A stretch of DNA of 64,000 bases from Pocillopora verrucosa (lineage: Eukaryota; Cnidaria; Anthozoa; Scleractinia; Pocilloporidae): contig NC_089320.1 in assembly GCF_036669915.1 (NCBI RefSeq), positions 10,347,233 to 10,411,232 of the forward strand, read 5' to 3'. How positions within the stretch are numbered: the first letter of the stretch is position 1; each line of letters opens with the position of its first letter. Under the pieces are notes generated by a model. It worked only from the letters and a program-made list of their open reading frames with translations. It was not told the origin of the DNA and made no database searches. Both the position numbers and the translations under genes were made by a program. Positions 23,131-34,899 of this stretch are shown here, one piece after another.

Positions 23131-26100
23131 AGATATTTGCCGGCTGCTTGTAGTGGCCCTTGGAAATTGAAAATTGGGAAATGTATGACCTAAAAGTATT
23201 TCAGTTTTATGAAATGTGTGGATTGAAGCTCAAATTTTCCGGATTAGTCAATCCGGCAAATCATGCGTAAAACTGAGCGATGGATTGATGGATCAGATTT
23301 TGGCATAAAATTTATTTATGCAGTATCTGTCTGGCTAAATTGAGGAAAGTGCATCATCTCATCTTTGTTAGCAGACGTAGGCTTTCATTCTCAACTTGAT
23401 TTGAAAAAAGTAGATCACTCTCGATTAAGGTTGCACAATAAAACAAGAAAAAAAGAAGGAGGAAAGAAAAGAAGAGGAAGCAAAAACCACAAATAAAACA
23501 CGAGGAACAAAATTGAAAAATTAATAGGAAGTCTTTATGAACTGACTATGGGGCAAATGGAGTTCCTGCCTTAGACGTAGCACTGTGAGTCAATATAAAG
23601 CAGAAATGTCTTTAAAAACTGCCCTGAGACTATCAGCATCATTAATTTAGTTGATATTACCTTTTGATGTCCAGTTCTTTTTGTTCATCAAGGAAAATCT
23701 TTCGCAGCATGCACTTAGCACGGTACAATTAAAAGGAAATTATCTTTGTGATACCAAATTTGCATAACATGTTCGGACCTTTTGTACCGTGCAGACACTA
23801 AACATACAATATGCTGTCTCCTTAAAATTACTGTAAAATTAAAAATGGCCCGTTTCCAGTTGTTGGTATTTTTTAGACACACAGCTACTGACAGACCACG
23901 CCATTCTCTGACAATAGTTATCAATAGCAAAATTTTACGCCACAGGTGTGTGACTTGTGATGAAAAAAAGGAAACTGACGGAATATTCCGTTAAATTTGT
24001 TTTAATTGACCTGAGAATGGATTTAAGTCCTGATAACAATTGCCAACAAATTAAAAAATTTTCAAAGAATTAGTGAAACGAAATTTTTATATTCTGAAAT
24101 TTTTTTACGTGTCTACGCTAGCGCATCGACAGCACTAATGTATCGCGACCAAAATTTCTTTATGAAGTACAATAGCGGTACCTTTTTAAATTTTAACTCG
24201 TGAGCACCTGTTCAATCCCTTTGAATTTAGATCACGAGTATATTAATTAACGGCGGTAGAACAACTGTCAAAAACAATGCTCGAAAAAACTGTCTGCCTG
24301 TTTTCAATCAGCTTGCACAAAACGTTGATAGATATCCTTATTTAGTAATTTTTTGGTTTCTTTTTACAGCCAAAAACTGCATAAGTTTTCTTCCCTCTCG
24401 AAATAAATTTGTCTTTTTTCGTAGGTAGGAATCGAATTGGGACTTAAAGAAGTGTTAAAGGGATACAGTGTGCGACAAATAATTAGCGGAAGTGTCATGG
24501 ATTTAGAGGAATCATTCTTTTCAAATAGAAAAAGATGACGTTAGCAAAATTGTGCCAGAGAGAAATCTAGCACTGATCAGTTCTCTCCAGTCGCTAGTTA
24601 CCACAAACGACATCTTCTGATGGTGTTCTCGGTAGACGTGGTATAATAATCATGCCTCACAAAAACCTCTCTCCGTATTCTGCGTTGTTGACATGCAGGT
24701 CGCATTAGGAGAGAGTGTTAAATTCATTCTTGAGAATAGCTAACGTATTAGCTGCGTGGCAGTTGACAGTCCACAAGCAAGCAACCATAAAAAATCCAGT
24801 CCCCACCGACACACGTTGCGGTCTGTTCTTCCATAGACCGGCAGAAATGATACCAATTTCTTGATGGGTGCACGTTTCATGATACGGCATGATACCTGTA
24901 CAATGTAAAGCTATCAATAACCTCTCAATGGATTAGCTTACTGCAGTTCCGCTTTGAGCCAGGCCAAAAGGTAATTACTATACTCAAGGACTACACGAAA
25001 CAGGTTCATAACCAGCACTAATCGTTCTAACCGACTTTTTTAAGCCAAACGTTTGATTCGGGAGCATATATGTCGGAGAGAGGTTTTTACTGGTAGTATC
25101 CCTCTATAAAGGCTGCAAAACGCCAGTATTCAGCGTGCTTTATTATTTTGGAGGCAAGTAATTATAACTTAACATCAAACGTGATCTTGGATACCTTCAG
25201 TAATATAACTTATTTGAGGAGACGGAAGCGTCAGGCAACAAATACACATTTTTATCGTGCAAATTGCATTTCAGCCTACTGTCTTAAAAAAGGTGATATG
25301 GTCGGAAGGGGGTAGTGGGGTAGGGTTTGATCTTCGAATTTAATTGGCTTAAAACTTTGCGTGGCATGTGGTGCCACAAGTGAACCATAAGAGTAGTATC
25401 ATTATCACTTGCTCTCTCCATTTCTCATGACAACAATTAATGAGTCAGTTTTAATCCTAAATTTGTAAAGCTACCCTACGCCATCAATAACCAATTATTT
25501 TTGAAATTTACTCCTCTTTCCTAACAGGATTCAGCTCCATTTCTCTTCGTATCCATTCTTAACATATCCGCTTCAGAAAAGTAGCTTCACGCAGTTAGGT
25601 TGCAGGGTATAACTGAAATGGTCTCCATGACCTTGGATCTTTAGCATAGAGAAGAATGAGCTCGATAGTGATATCTTGGCTTTAGTTTTGGCAAAAGATT
25701 AAGTTATTTCACTATAGAATTCACGAAACGGTTGAACTTTCTTAACGGTTGATAGTCTAGTGAAGGATCATGGAAGATCGCATATTTTTGTGTTAGTAAA
25801 TTTGCCACGTTTTTGTAGTTTGGAAAAATACATTTGCTCGCCTATTAAATTCATTATTCAATGAAAAACGTTCTTTCGTCCAAAAGAGTTACATTCACTA
25901 TAGTTATCAGCCAGTTATCAGTTATCTTTACATTGCAAGTTATAATATAGTTTTCTTGTGAAATACTAGAATGTCAATATCATGTCTCCTCATCCTAGCT
26001 AGAGTAACTGGGCAAGTATACAACTTTCAGTTTAAAAACGATGTTATATAGGATTTGAAAATGATTTTATTAAAAATCAGATCAGAAATTCAGAGTTTTC

Positions 26101-26378
26101 GCGAGCTGACGACAACAAAAATGAAGAGGCTTCTGCTGATTGTGCGTGCGAAATATGTAAGTTTTCTTTACATGGTTCGAAGTATATTGAAATAGAAGGA
26201 CTATGCCTTAAAATCGTATTTTGAACTTTTAAATCAACCATTATTATAGTAGGTGCCAAGGCAACCTGTGTTATATTTCCAAAGGTACCTTAACATCAAT
26301 ATGTGAAGGAACGATCACCCTCTTCGCTTTATAGAGAAAGTTGAGATGCGTTTGCAATAGCACTAGAACATTGAATAA
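23131..26378. other. Intergenic, no recognised gene
   Basis: About 3.2 kb of AT-rich sequence. It contains an 11-bp perfect inverted repeat (GCACGGTACAA at 23718, its complement at 23782) enclosing ~53 bp, and a 70-codon minus-strand frame at 24705-24917 preceded by an acceptor-like TGTACAG. Neither is recognisable as a gene. Confidence 0.4.
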
Positions 26379-26379
26379 A

Positions 26380-26424
<45 letters not shown>

Positions 26425-26560
26425 TAAAGCAGGTAATTTAGTGTTAACAACTGGGTTGAAAACGTAAATTAGCCACCGTAAAGGGTAAAAAAGCTGACGT
26501 TTCGAGCGTTAGCCCTTCGTCAGAGCGATTGGCTCAATCGCTCTAACGCTAATATTTTGC
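26379..26560 (-). repeat. Retroelement tail, hammerhead-like family, copy 3
   Basis: This is the best-preserved copy. On the minus strand it reads GCT-CTGACGA-A-GGGC-TAAC-GCTC-GAAACGTC-AGC at about 26489-26525, followed by the shared body down to AAGTTTCTAAAGAAACTG. To the right, GAGCGATTGGCTCAATCGCTC forms a perfect hairpin. Confidence 0.65.
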
Positions 26561-28030
26561 TAATATAATGTTCCTTCCATTCTAATTACACCACTTGGAC
26601 AATATACAAGTGTCCGTCTAAAAAAAGATCGCTTTCATTATGAAAACGTAATTAAATTGTATCAAAATTAAAATTTACTTTCGGTATTTATGCAAGCTAA
26701 TGACAACGAAAAATTAAGAGAACCACTGAGTGTGCGAACATGTTCAGTAAGTTTCCCAGTTTGTGGTCTGAAATATTTTTAGATACGCTCAAACAGTATT
26801 GATATCATATTTTTTTTAACCTTTACATTCCAAGTTATCGTAAAAAACCATGACCTTATTCAATGCCATGGTAACCTTCATAATGTTGTTAAAACGAATT
26901 GAATGACAAAAATGGAAACAAAGAAGCATGGTATTGGCTCTTAAGAATTTTTTTTTTTAACTTCAAGTATAATTCAAGCATTTTGTGTTGTTTCGAAATC
27001 AAGGCGAGGGTATATTATGTGCATTACCAGAGCTTATGTGGTAAATAGTAGCATAAAATGATTTCGTTGAACATCAGCCCACGTCAGGAATGTCTTTGAT
27101 CCCAGAGACTTCAGGTGACACTGCTCTTGAACACATTTTTTTGCATTAGAATTGTTCTTCCAATGACTAAAGTGACAGGATAAAGATTCTAATTAAATTG
27201 CTGATTCACTTTCCTCTCTTCGCCATTTTTTCCGTGATCTGAGTTGACACAATAACAATTAGCTATAATCTAACTAATTCTCTACGAAGTGATTTTGAAA
27301 TTCGTGGTAACTTCTTGTTCAAAAAGTGAAACAACAGCAACGACAACAACAAAAACAGTCTTCACCATCGCTAATATGTACTTCCAGAGATAGCTACAAG
27401 ACTTTCAGGAACTGAGTGGAAAGTGAGACTAACACAATAAAATTACATAAAATAGCTAATTAGGAAAAAAATAGAACAAGAGTTAACAGGCTGTAGAATT
27501 TCTTGAAACGCTAGCTCTGTCTGACATTATAATACTGTTTCCAAGAAACATTATGGATTAAGAGAGGAGGAAATTTGCTGTCAGTTATCTGCTAGTGCTG
27601 ATCTCTTTTCACATGTATGTTATACATTCAAATAATTTCCGTTCAATATTACAACATCAATGAGTACCATATCGATTTAGAAGAGCGTGCGAAATGGTAT
27701 CAAGTCCTGTGAGATCATCGATTTTTTTTCCGTAGCTTACTTTTTTCCTTGTGGCTATAAGTGTAGACATGCTCTTGGAAATCCCCCCGTTTTCTTTGGA
27801 GTGGACCCAACATCTGCTATCAGTGAATTTTTTCTACTTTCTTCCATCTATAACCCACTTTGTTAATTTCTGCAGAAGTACCAATTTTAAGGTCATTGTT
27901 CTCCAATGTAAGACTTGTAATAAAATATGTGGTTATTGTTCATCATGGTGTGAGATGAACTTTATTCGTTTGTCTCACGATGGAGTCACTTTGGATGTTG
28001 ATCGCGACTTCTTCATCAGGCGATGAGGTC
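26561..28030. other. Intergenic, no recognised gene
   Basis: AT-rich sequence without recognisable genes. The right end grades into the decayed tail of the PLE fragment that follows. Confidence 0.4.
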
Positions 28031-28034
28031 AATT

Positions 28035-28275
28035 GTTTACGTGTCGCTATTTGTAGCACGTTGGTTCGCTGCTGTTAGTGCATTTCAATCCTCATTATTG
28101 GGGCAGTTAGATGGTGCTCCCTCATAGGTCCGCATTGATCGGCTGTTGAATTCTTTGATCGTGGGTGTCCAGGCTTAGGGTATTTCGATTCCATTATCCC
28201 TATTGATGTTGTTGGGGTGAAGTCTTATATGGATTGCCTCTTTGACCCTTCGTTGGAGAATTGTTGAAGGCCTTT
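28035..28275 (-). pseudogene. Penelope-like element C-terminal fragment
   Basis: Minus-strand translation gives QRRVKEAIHIRLHPNNINRD, then GIEIP, a stop, AWTPTIKEFN and further residues. This is the region after the GIY-YIG nuclease core that is common in cnidarian PLE polyproteins. In-frame stops show decay. Downstream, GCCTGATGAAGAAGTCGCG may be a relic of a terminal ribozyme-like motif. Confidence 0.65.
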
Positions 28276-28699
28276 TAAACTAAATGAATAACCTACTCGA
28301 TTGCGAAAGAAAAACGTTACCACCCACGCCGGAAATTTCCAAAGTGATATAATTTTTCCTGATTGTGAACCGAAAAAATTTAATTGGGGTTATAAACTTC
28401 TTAGCTGGTATTAACAATATTTCCTCACGATACAATAAACACCTAAAGTGGTGTCTCTCAGTAAAAATTTCATTTAAGATGGGGGCTGATAGCAGGTTTT
28501 GTTGTTGTTGTCTTTTTTTCTCGAAGGAATAAAGACATTTTGAAATGAATAAGAAATTAAAATCGTTATGAACTACTGAAATTAAAAGTGTTTGGGAACT
28601 ACTTAAATTAGAAATGTTCTGACTAGGTGTTTGGATTTTCAGACATGGTTTGATGCTACTCTAGTTTACAGATTTAATAAATGTAACTGAGAAGTTACA

Positions 28700-29330
28700 A
28701 TTCATAGACCCAACGTTTCGACACTCCTGTCTGGTGGCATCATAAGGGGTGGTCTAAACGTTGCAACAAGTGGTTGTTTCATTTGCTCGCTAATTTGCTG
28801 CCCTTTCTTCTGACGAGGTGTAAATAGGCGCCAGGTAGTAAGCCGTTATCATCACGATTTGATGGAGCGTAGGCGGAGTTGATATGCCAGGCTTCCAAAC
28901 AAAGGCGCTGGTAACGTCGATTAGTAGTGATAATTTCAGAATTATCCCACCCAATTGTACGGTTAGTAAGGCGTGTGTGCTCCGACAAAGCTGAATTTTC
29001 TTTTTTGCAAAAGGAGACGGCTTTTTGATGCTCTTGCAAACGTATACGAAACTGACCTTTTGTCTGTCCGATGTACTCGTGATCACAGTCATGGCACGGA
29101 ATAGAATAAATAGCGTCTGTTCGTTGTTCTTTCGAGACAGGATCCTAAGGTTTGGTAGAAATATGTTGTAAAGTCTGGAAAGGTTTTTGAGTAACTTTAA
29201 CGTTGTGGCTATCCAAAATCATCTTGATGGGTTCCGTAACACCCTGAATGTAAGGAATAACAGCAAAACCAGTCGCTGGTTCCTTCTCATCAGGAGTACA
29301 GTGTTACTAGATGTAACTGGTTTCTGGAAG
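28700..29330 (-). mobile_element. Penelope-like element, GIY-YIG end
   Basis: Minus-strand pieces encode VIPYIQGVTEPIK and KPFQTLQHIS, then CHDCDHEYIGQTKGQFRIRL (the GIY-YIG endonuclease core), EHQKAVSFCKKENSALSEH, TIGWDNSEII and the tail ending near 28779. Frameshifts split it (28779-29039 and 28790-29092 are two frames of one protein). The 3' flank holds GTCGAAACGTTGGGTC with an AGACAGG loop, similar to terminal motifs of this element class. PLEs encode a telomerase-related reverse transcriptase joined to this nuclease. Confidence 0.8.
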
Positions 29331-29589
29331 TTAAGGAAAAATGTTTTGGTATAGTTCAAGTCGCGGAGGAGAGACTCAAAGGAGACGCGTCCCTAGGACA
29401 AAGAACTTCTTTATCTGTGGAGGATAATTTATCTGCTTTCCTTTGCCTCAAAACCACACAATTTGCATACAACAGCACCTACTATCAACAGGTTTTTGGT
29501 CCAGCTATGGACTTTCCCGTCTTTGCTGTCATTGCCCATATGGTAATGGAAGACGTGGAACAAAGGGCTTTAGCCACTTCACCGGTTAA

Positions 29590-30512
29590 AGGCCCATTTC
29601 CAACCTTGATGCAACGCGCGCCGCGACCTAATTTCCTGTAACACGAAATTCCCGAACAGAGTCGGCGAAAAGGACAACGTTTAGAAGCGCTTGAGGATTG
29701 TAAATGAAGGTAGAATATTTTTCAACGAAAAATTGATATATTTCAGAGAGAAATATGGAGTTAGTTGAGGACCGTGTCCAGCCGTGTCATTGAACAGTTT
29801 TTAAGTGTCAAGGGTTTGGATGGCTTCGTACTCTGTATACAGATTTAGCGAAAAACATCAAGTTTGAAATTTTAGGCTGCCTGGAAGCGCTTGAGGATTG
29901 TAAATAAAGGTAGAAACTTTTCGTGTAAATATTTTTTGGATTTCGAAGAGAAATATGGAAAAATATCGGACTACCGGACGTTTAATTATTTTGAGTTTAG
30001 TCACTTCATTGCAGGAGCGTCAGCGACACTGACAGTTTGCGTTACAATTCTTATTTGCTGCTTTGCATGGACAACAACCTCGACCACTCTTTCGAGCGCA
30101 AGCTCCTCTCCACTGGCAGGAAACTTCGACTGGCCCTTGGTCCTATTTAACAAGGATGGCAAATTTGATGAATGGATGAAAACGTGGTGGATCAACATTT
30201 TCACCTTCTTCGAAATACTCGCAAGGATTTTCGTATTCCTCTTTAGCAACAACCGATCGATAAGCGTTTACTACCGCGGAATCTACAAAATCAATGGATT
30301 CATCTGCTTCCATGCCGGGTTAAAACGTAGAACCGTTTTAAACAGAATTATTTTAACAAGCTCTTCAAATTCATGGGAGAAAACGTAGAAGGTGTTTTGA
30401 CACAACGTGACAAGGTAAAAATAACTGACCAATCAGTGGTGCTATTTAAACAAAAGCGGTCGTTCAAAACAAAAACAAACGACCGCGTTGTATCAAGGTT
30501 GGAAATGGGCCT
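29590..30512. mobile_element. DNA element with TTAA target duplication
   Basis: A 923-bp insert bounded by 29-bp terminal inverted repeats (AGGCCCATTTCC...CAACGCG; one mismatch between ends) and flanked by TTAA on both sides (29586-29589, 30513-30516). Removing it restores the reading frame of the host PLE. TTAA duplications are made by piggyBac- and Kolobok-type elements; which applies is not determined. Inside, a ~70-bp motif starting GCGCTTGAGGATTGTAAAT occurs twice (29689, 29886). Confidence 0.85.
29994..30313 (-). pseudogene. Cys-rich ORF remnant inside the TTAA element
   Basis: From an ATG at 30313 the minus strand encodes 56 residues (MEADESIDFVDSAVV..., CEYFEEGENVDPPRF) to a TAG at 30143-30145. 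The same frame then continues with a cysteine-rich block (CQWRGACARKSGRGCCPCK, then NKNCNANCQCR) and a second stop. Cys spacing recalls small zinc-binding CXC-type motifs. With two in-frame stops it is not functional. I do not recognise the family; it could be part of a transposase or a captured gene. Confidence 0.45.
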
Positions 30513-30617
30513 TTAAACCCTTGTTCTGGGAACGATATGTCAAAGATGTCATTTCAGCGGTATCCAGAAATAAAGCGGAACTCCTCCTATCGCATTTGAA
30601 TTCAGTGGAGTCGTCTA

Positions 30618-31359
30618 GGCTAACGATAAAACCCGAATAACTACCGATTACTGCGAATAGGCGCGAATAGTAAGTGACTTAGTCAAGTTCCCCTATTTGA
30701 TATTTCGCGTTACCAACCCCGGTCTTCTAGTGACCTGTCAAGGCCGTTTATTGTGCAAAACAAGACACTCCACACTTGTGCTTAACCTGCTGAGAATGAG
30801 CTCTGGTATACATATACTTAGTGCTTTGCATGGCGCTCTTCTGTAGTAATTTGTGTGACAATAGCATGACATTTTATAGGTATCCGATATCTGACTTAGT
30901 TTGAAGGAAATCGGACTCGTGTTTTGCGGAGTTAACCTAATTTTAGTTATCCCACTAAAGAAATGTTCGTTGTTTGTGTTTTAAAATTGAGTCGTTTATT
31001 GTAACTTAATATCACAGATCGAGAGTTTGGGATGCCTGTGCCCGAAATGTATGTTAGTGTTTTTGACTGGAGAAGCTTATCGACGTCTTCGTGGCAATCA
31101 CGCCTTGAACGTTTTTCAAATATGTTGACACCGCATCATCCAAGTTTTACGATCTACGCTAATTCGTCAGCTAGAAAGCGTCATGCGCCGGTTGCCTCAT
31201 GGGGCTTTCATTTTTCAAGGCTCAAACCACTAACTCTCTGCTAGAAACGGCTAGTTCTATTTTTATTTCATTATTAATTAATTAATTTTTATTATTCATC
31301 ACTTTGCGGCACTATTCGTCACTATTCGCGACTATTCGCGGTATTCGGTCTTTATTCGG
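30618..31359. mobile_element. DNA element with 8-bp target duplication
   Basis: A 742-bp insert flanked by GTCGTCTA at 30610-30617 and 31360-31367. Removing it plus one repeat restores the PLE frame. Near both ends lie imperfect inverted arrays of CGCGAATAGT-like units (CCCGAATAA... at 30632 and, inverted, near 31355). An 8-bp duplication is typical of hAT elements, but the ends do not show a standard CAGNG start and no transposase is present. Confidence 0.7.
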
Positions 31360-31610
31360 GTCGTCTATCCAATTTACCCTTGAGCGTGAAAAGGATAGAC
31401 ACCTGCCTTTTCTTGATTTAAATGTGTGCAGAGCGGAACAGGGGAATTTAGAGACAAGTGTTTATCGTAAACCTACCCACACTGACAAATACTTCGCTTT
31501 CGACTCTCACCATCGGTCTTCCTTTGCAAAAGGGAAAATTAAGCTTTGTCGGAGCAAACATGCTTAACAAACCATACAGCTGGATGGGATAATTGTTCAG
31601 CTGGTTGTTT

Positions 31611-32425
31611 TGTGAACGTTGATATATCTTGTTTGGAAATTGTTTAGGCCTGTTAGAGTATTTTGAAATTCTTATGCGATTCTTGTAAGGCTTGATTTGT
31701 TATGTTCTGCAGTACCTCACTTTTACCTTTATCTCTTGAGTGGTGCCTGTTTGATCGTTGTGATAACGCTTAATTCTCGTATGATAATCGTCATCGCTAT
31801 TCATGTTTGGGTTTGTCACTGACCTTGCTTAAAATCCTCAATGGGAGGGTTTGTTTAGGTTTTGGTTCTCGAAGACTGGTTTTGTTTAATACCTTGTTTT
31901 TCATTTCGAATGTTTCAGTTGTGAGATTGTTTCAGTTAGCATTCTAAAAATATGTTTACTCTGCCAAGGTCAGTTGTCATCTAAGCCCAAACATGACTAT
32001 CGATAAAGCATTTAAGAGCGTGTACTAACACCAAGACTCATGGTGCTTCCAGTTAGCACGCGTGGTTTTCAAAGTATTCTGCCCTAACTACCCAACAAAA
32101 TATTTAATTTCACGGTCATATAGCTTGAATTATTAGATTTGATGTCTGAGAAATAAGACTCTAATGTTATGGATAGATGAAATAAGAATGGAAATTCTTG
32201 ATTATAACCCAAATTAAGGAAAGAACAAGCCTTTTAGTCAGGTATTGCAAAAAGGTAGACTTGACGCTGTATCGAGGAATCATGATATCGATCTCTGATT
32301 GATTTGGCTAAAGTATGTTTATTAAAGCGGGAGAAGGTGAAGTTTGTGTTCATTCGACGACAATTAGAAATGAACCCTCAAAAGAATCATTGCCAAATAT
32401 AATGCTAATAGAGAGCTTGTTGAAA
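31611..32425. other. Intergenic, no recognised gene
   Basis: AT-rich sequence to the right of the PLE. No features recognised. Confidence 0.4.
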
Positions 32426-32576
32426 CAGGGACCGCGCAGAGGGAGGGGCTGGGGGGGCTTTAGCCCCCCCACTTATTTGCAAGAATAAAAATAAATTAAA
32501 CAAAAAATAATTTAACAAAAAAATTTTCGCATTCTTCTTTAGCCCCCCCACTCGAAAACTTGCTGCGCGGTCCCTG
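32426..32576. mobile_element. MITE with CAGGGACCGCGCAG ends
   Basis: A 151-bp element with perfect 14-bp terminal inverted repeats (CAGGGACCGCGCAG), flanked by TGAAA on both sides. Subterminal runs TTTAGCCCCCCCACT occur in both halves. CAGGG starts are usual for hAT-derived elements, though the flanking duplication seen here is 5 bp. Non-coding. Confidence 0.8.
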
Positions 32577-33656
32577 TGAAAACCATTTCACTTATAGTTT
32601 ACAATGCACGTGATACACGTGGCTTTTTGTTTGCTTGTACAGCACGAAAAAATGTTTCTTTTAGTCATATCCAAGCGAGAGAAGAATTGAAATATTTCTT
32701 ACTAAAATAATGACAGCGGTGGAATTCGAAAAGTAGCACCTTAGACCCCTCGGTCACGCTTTCACACGTCTTTTCTCTATTGTTTGATAATACGTAGAGG
32801 TGATAAGGTAAGGCAACCTTCATGATTAGCAACGAGGCCACAAAGGCACGTCCATTCGGTCTAATTTCGTTCTTGGAAACCCGTATCGATCACCATTTTA
32901 ATAAACAGGTTCTTTGCACGACCATACAGTATCACATGACTTTGCCAGTCGAAAGAAATGGTCGAGTTAAAGCCTTCAGCATTTAAGTCTTTCAAAACTT
33001 TTAACTTATTTCAGAGACTGGAACCTCGTACTGATTGACAGGAAATGCAAATAATCTTTACTCATTAATAGTTTGCTTACACAACCTAAATGAACAGCTG
33101 TTCTCCGCTGGCTTAATCAAGAGGGGTTTACATCTGAACTTCTTCAATCAGTATAGCATTCGCATCAAGTAATATCCGACGGAAAAATCAAGACAAAAAA
33201 TGAAGACATTGGCGCTAATCAGACTCAGCAAATTAGGTACAACGGGTTATGAGATAATTTTTTCCTCTTCAAAGGATTAAAATGATACTGATTGAAGTGG
33301 AAATAGTCTTTTTTTCATAGAGCTTGCAGCAAAATAAAAGTTGTCAAACCATGGTTACAAGGAAAATGATCACAACAAAAACAAATGTATTATGTTCAAG
33401 GATGTTTCTGTGAGCTAATTACTAGTTCCCATGGAAATAAATCAACATTGGATTCAAACAGCAGCTTTAAAATTATGTTTTGGTGACTTGCAGTCTATGA
33501 AATTACACAAAAGTTTGAATTACGCCTGTTTAATTCAGAATGTTTCCCTTTTTTTCTAGTCCTGGCGTTAAGTACTACTTAGTCAAGGTCGTGACTGTAT
33601 TGAATGAATATTGACTAGCATCCTTAAAAATATCACAATATCAAGGGTATCAGTGC
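32577..33656. other. Intergenic / upstream region of the first acidic gene
   Basis: No gene recognised. The right end leads into the TATA box at 33657 and should contain the upstream promoter of the acidic gene. Confidence 0.4.
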
Positions 33657-33663
33657 TATATAA
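33657..33663 (+). promoter_or_regulatory. TATA box of first acidic gene
   Basis: TATATAA 108 bp upstream of the ATG, a distance compatible with a short 5' UTR. Two of the other acidic genes have similarly placed TATA boxes. Confidence 0.5.
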
Positions 33664-33764
33664 CTACTTGAGACCCTAACGTTAGTAAACTAAACGGTCA
33701 ACGCAGGTTGATCGAGTAACATCGCTTAATTAATTGGACAAACGCAAGGAGGAAGGATTGCAAA

Positions 33765-34861
33765 ATGACTTCTAAAGCTCTTCTTCTTCTTTTCTTCATG
33801 GTGCAATTAGGCCAACCACTCTGTGGTTTACCTTTGGAAAGGCGAGATGGTGAGATATGTTTGTTAACGATCATGCAGTCTTGTTAATATTTCTTGACGT
33901 GTAAACGGCTTGCTGGGAAGCTTTGCTTCAATTTGAATTAGAGTATTTTTATTTCTGCCTGAGAAGCCAAAGAAAAAAGATAAATCTGTTCTTACTGCTT
34001 AATTTAATCATCTTCATAAAAAAAAAAATAAATAAAAAAAGAAACCATAAATCTAACCATCTTCTGTATGCCTTCTTGTGGTTAGTAAGGAAGATAAAAT
34101 CAAAGTACTGCAACCTAAACAGTGGGTTGATGAGCAAGACCAGAAATTTTAAAGAAGCTAGCCTTAAAACAGCTATAAAATTAGAAGGCTGATCAAATTA
34201 TCTCGGTTAGGGGGTTTGACAACCGAGGAGAATAGGAAGCCTACCAACCTGTCTTTTGACGTTCCATAATCGCCGTGTGTCATGTTTTGATCCCCTTTTC
34301 TTCACTTTTATACGAGGACCACTCAAACGTCTTGAGGTCATCGACAGGCAATCTTATAGAAATGATAACTTTTTCCGAACATGTCAATACCGTATTTAAC
34401 TCATTTCCTCACAGACGAGGGAGACGATGGTGACCAAGGATTACCTACAGACGAAAAGGATGATGATTTTCTTAAAGATGTTAACGATGGAGATGTCGAT
34501 GGTGGAGAGGAAAAAGAAGAAAAGGACTATGGAATAGATGATGCAGATGGCCAAGTTAATGGAGGTAGATTCAGAGACAAGTCAAATGATAACAGTAGCG
34601 ACAAAGATACAGATGATGGCAGTCATGAGAGTGGGGATGACAAGGATGGTGAGAATGTTGGAAAAGAAAAAGAGGACGATGATGACACTCGTGATGATGA
34701 TGACGAGGAAGGTAAGAATGTTGACAAAAATCGCCATGAGGAAAGCGATGGAGATGACAATTACAGCGAAAATGGGTACAGTGGATACAAGGACCAAGAG
34801 AAGGACGACGATGATGTTGACGATGACGACGACAAGAATGACGAAGACAGCGACAACACCA

Positions 34862-34899
<38 letters not shown>

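Larger units (their letters stand above)
29340..31610 (+). mobile_element. Penelope-like element, reverse transcriptase part, with nested insertions
   Basis: Plus-strand PLE RT pieces lie in order: LGQRTSLSV...CLKTTQFAYN and YYQQVFGPAMDFPV (29364-29585; the usual G-T-A-M-G-S-P box is damaged), LFWERYVKDVISAV (30517-30610; the catalytic Y-V-D-D has become Y-V-K-D), then IQFTLEREKDRHLPFLDLNV and ETSVYRKPTHTDKY (31366-31500), and finally ALSEQTCLTNHT after an internal deletion. Gaps between pieces are filled by two DNA elements (29590-30512 and 30618-31359). The copy is dead. It faces the GIY-YIG piece at 28700-29330, suggesting an inversion or two abutting copies. Confidence 0.8.

Noticed and set aside
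23718-23792. 11-bp perfect inverted repeat around ~53 bp
   Set aside because: Too short to distinguish from chance without finding other copies.
24705-24917. 70-codon minus-strand frame after an acceptor-like TGTACAG
   Set aside because: No donor, no recognisable domain and no neighbouring exon.
34381-34414. Start of the acidic A frame at the ATG at 34381
   Set aside because: The frame is open upstream of the acceptor by chance; the signal-peptide exon at 33765 joins at 34415 in phase and gives a secreted protein like its paralogues.
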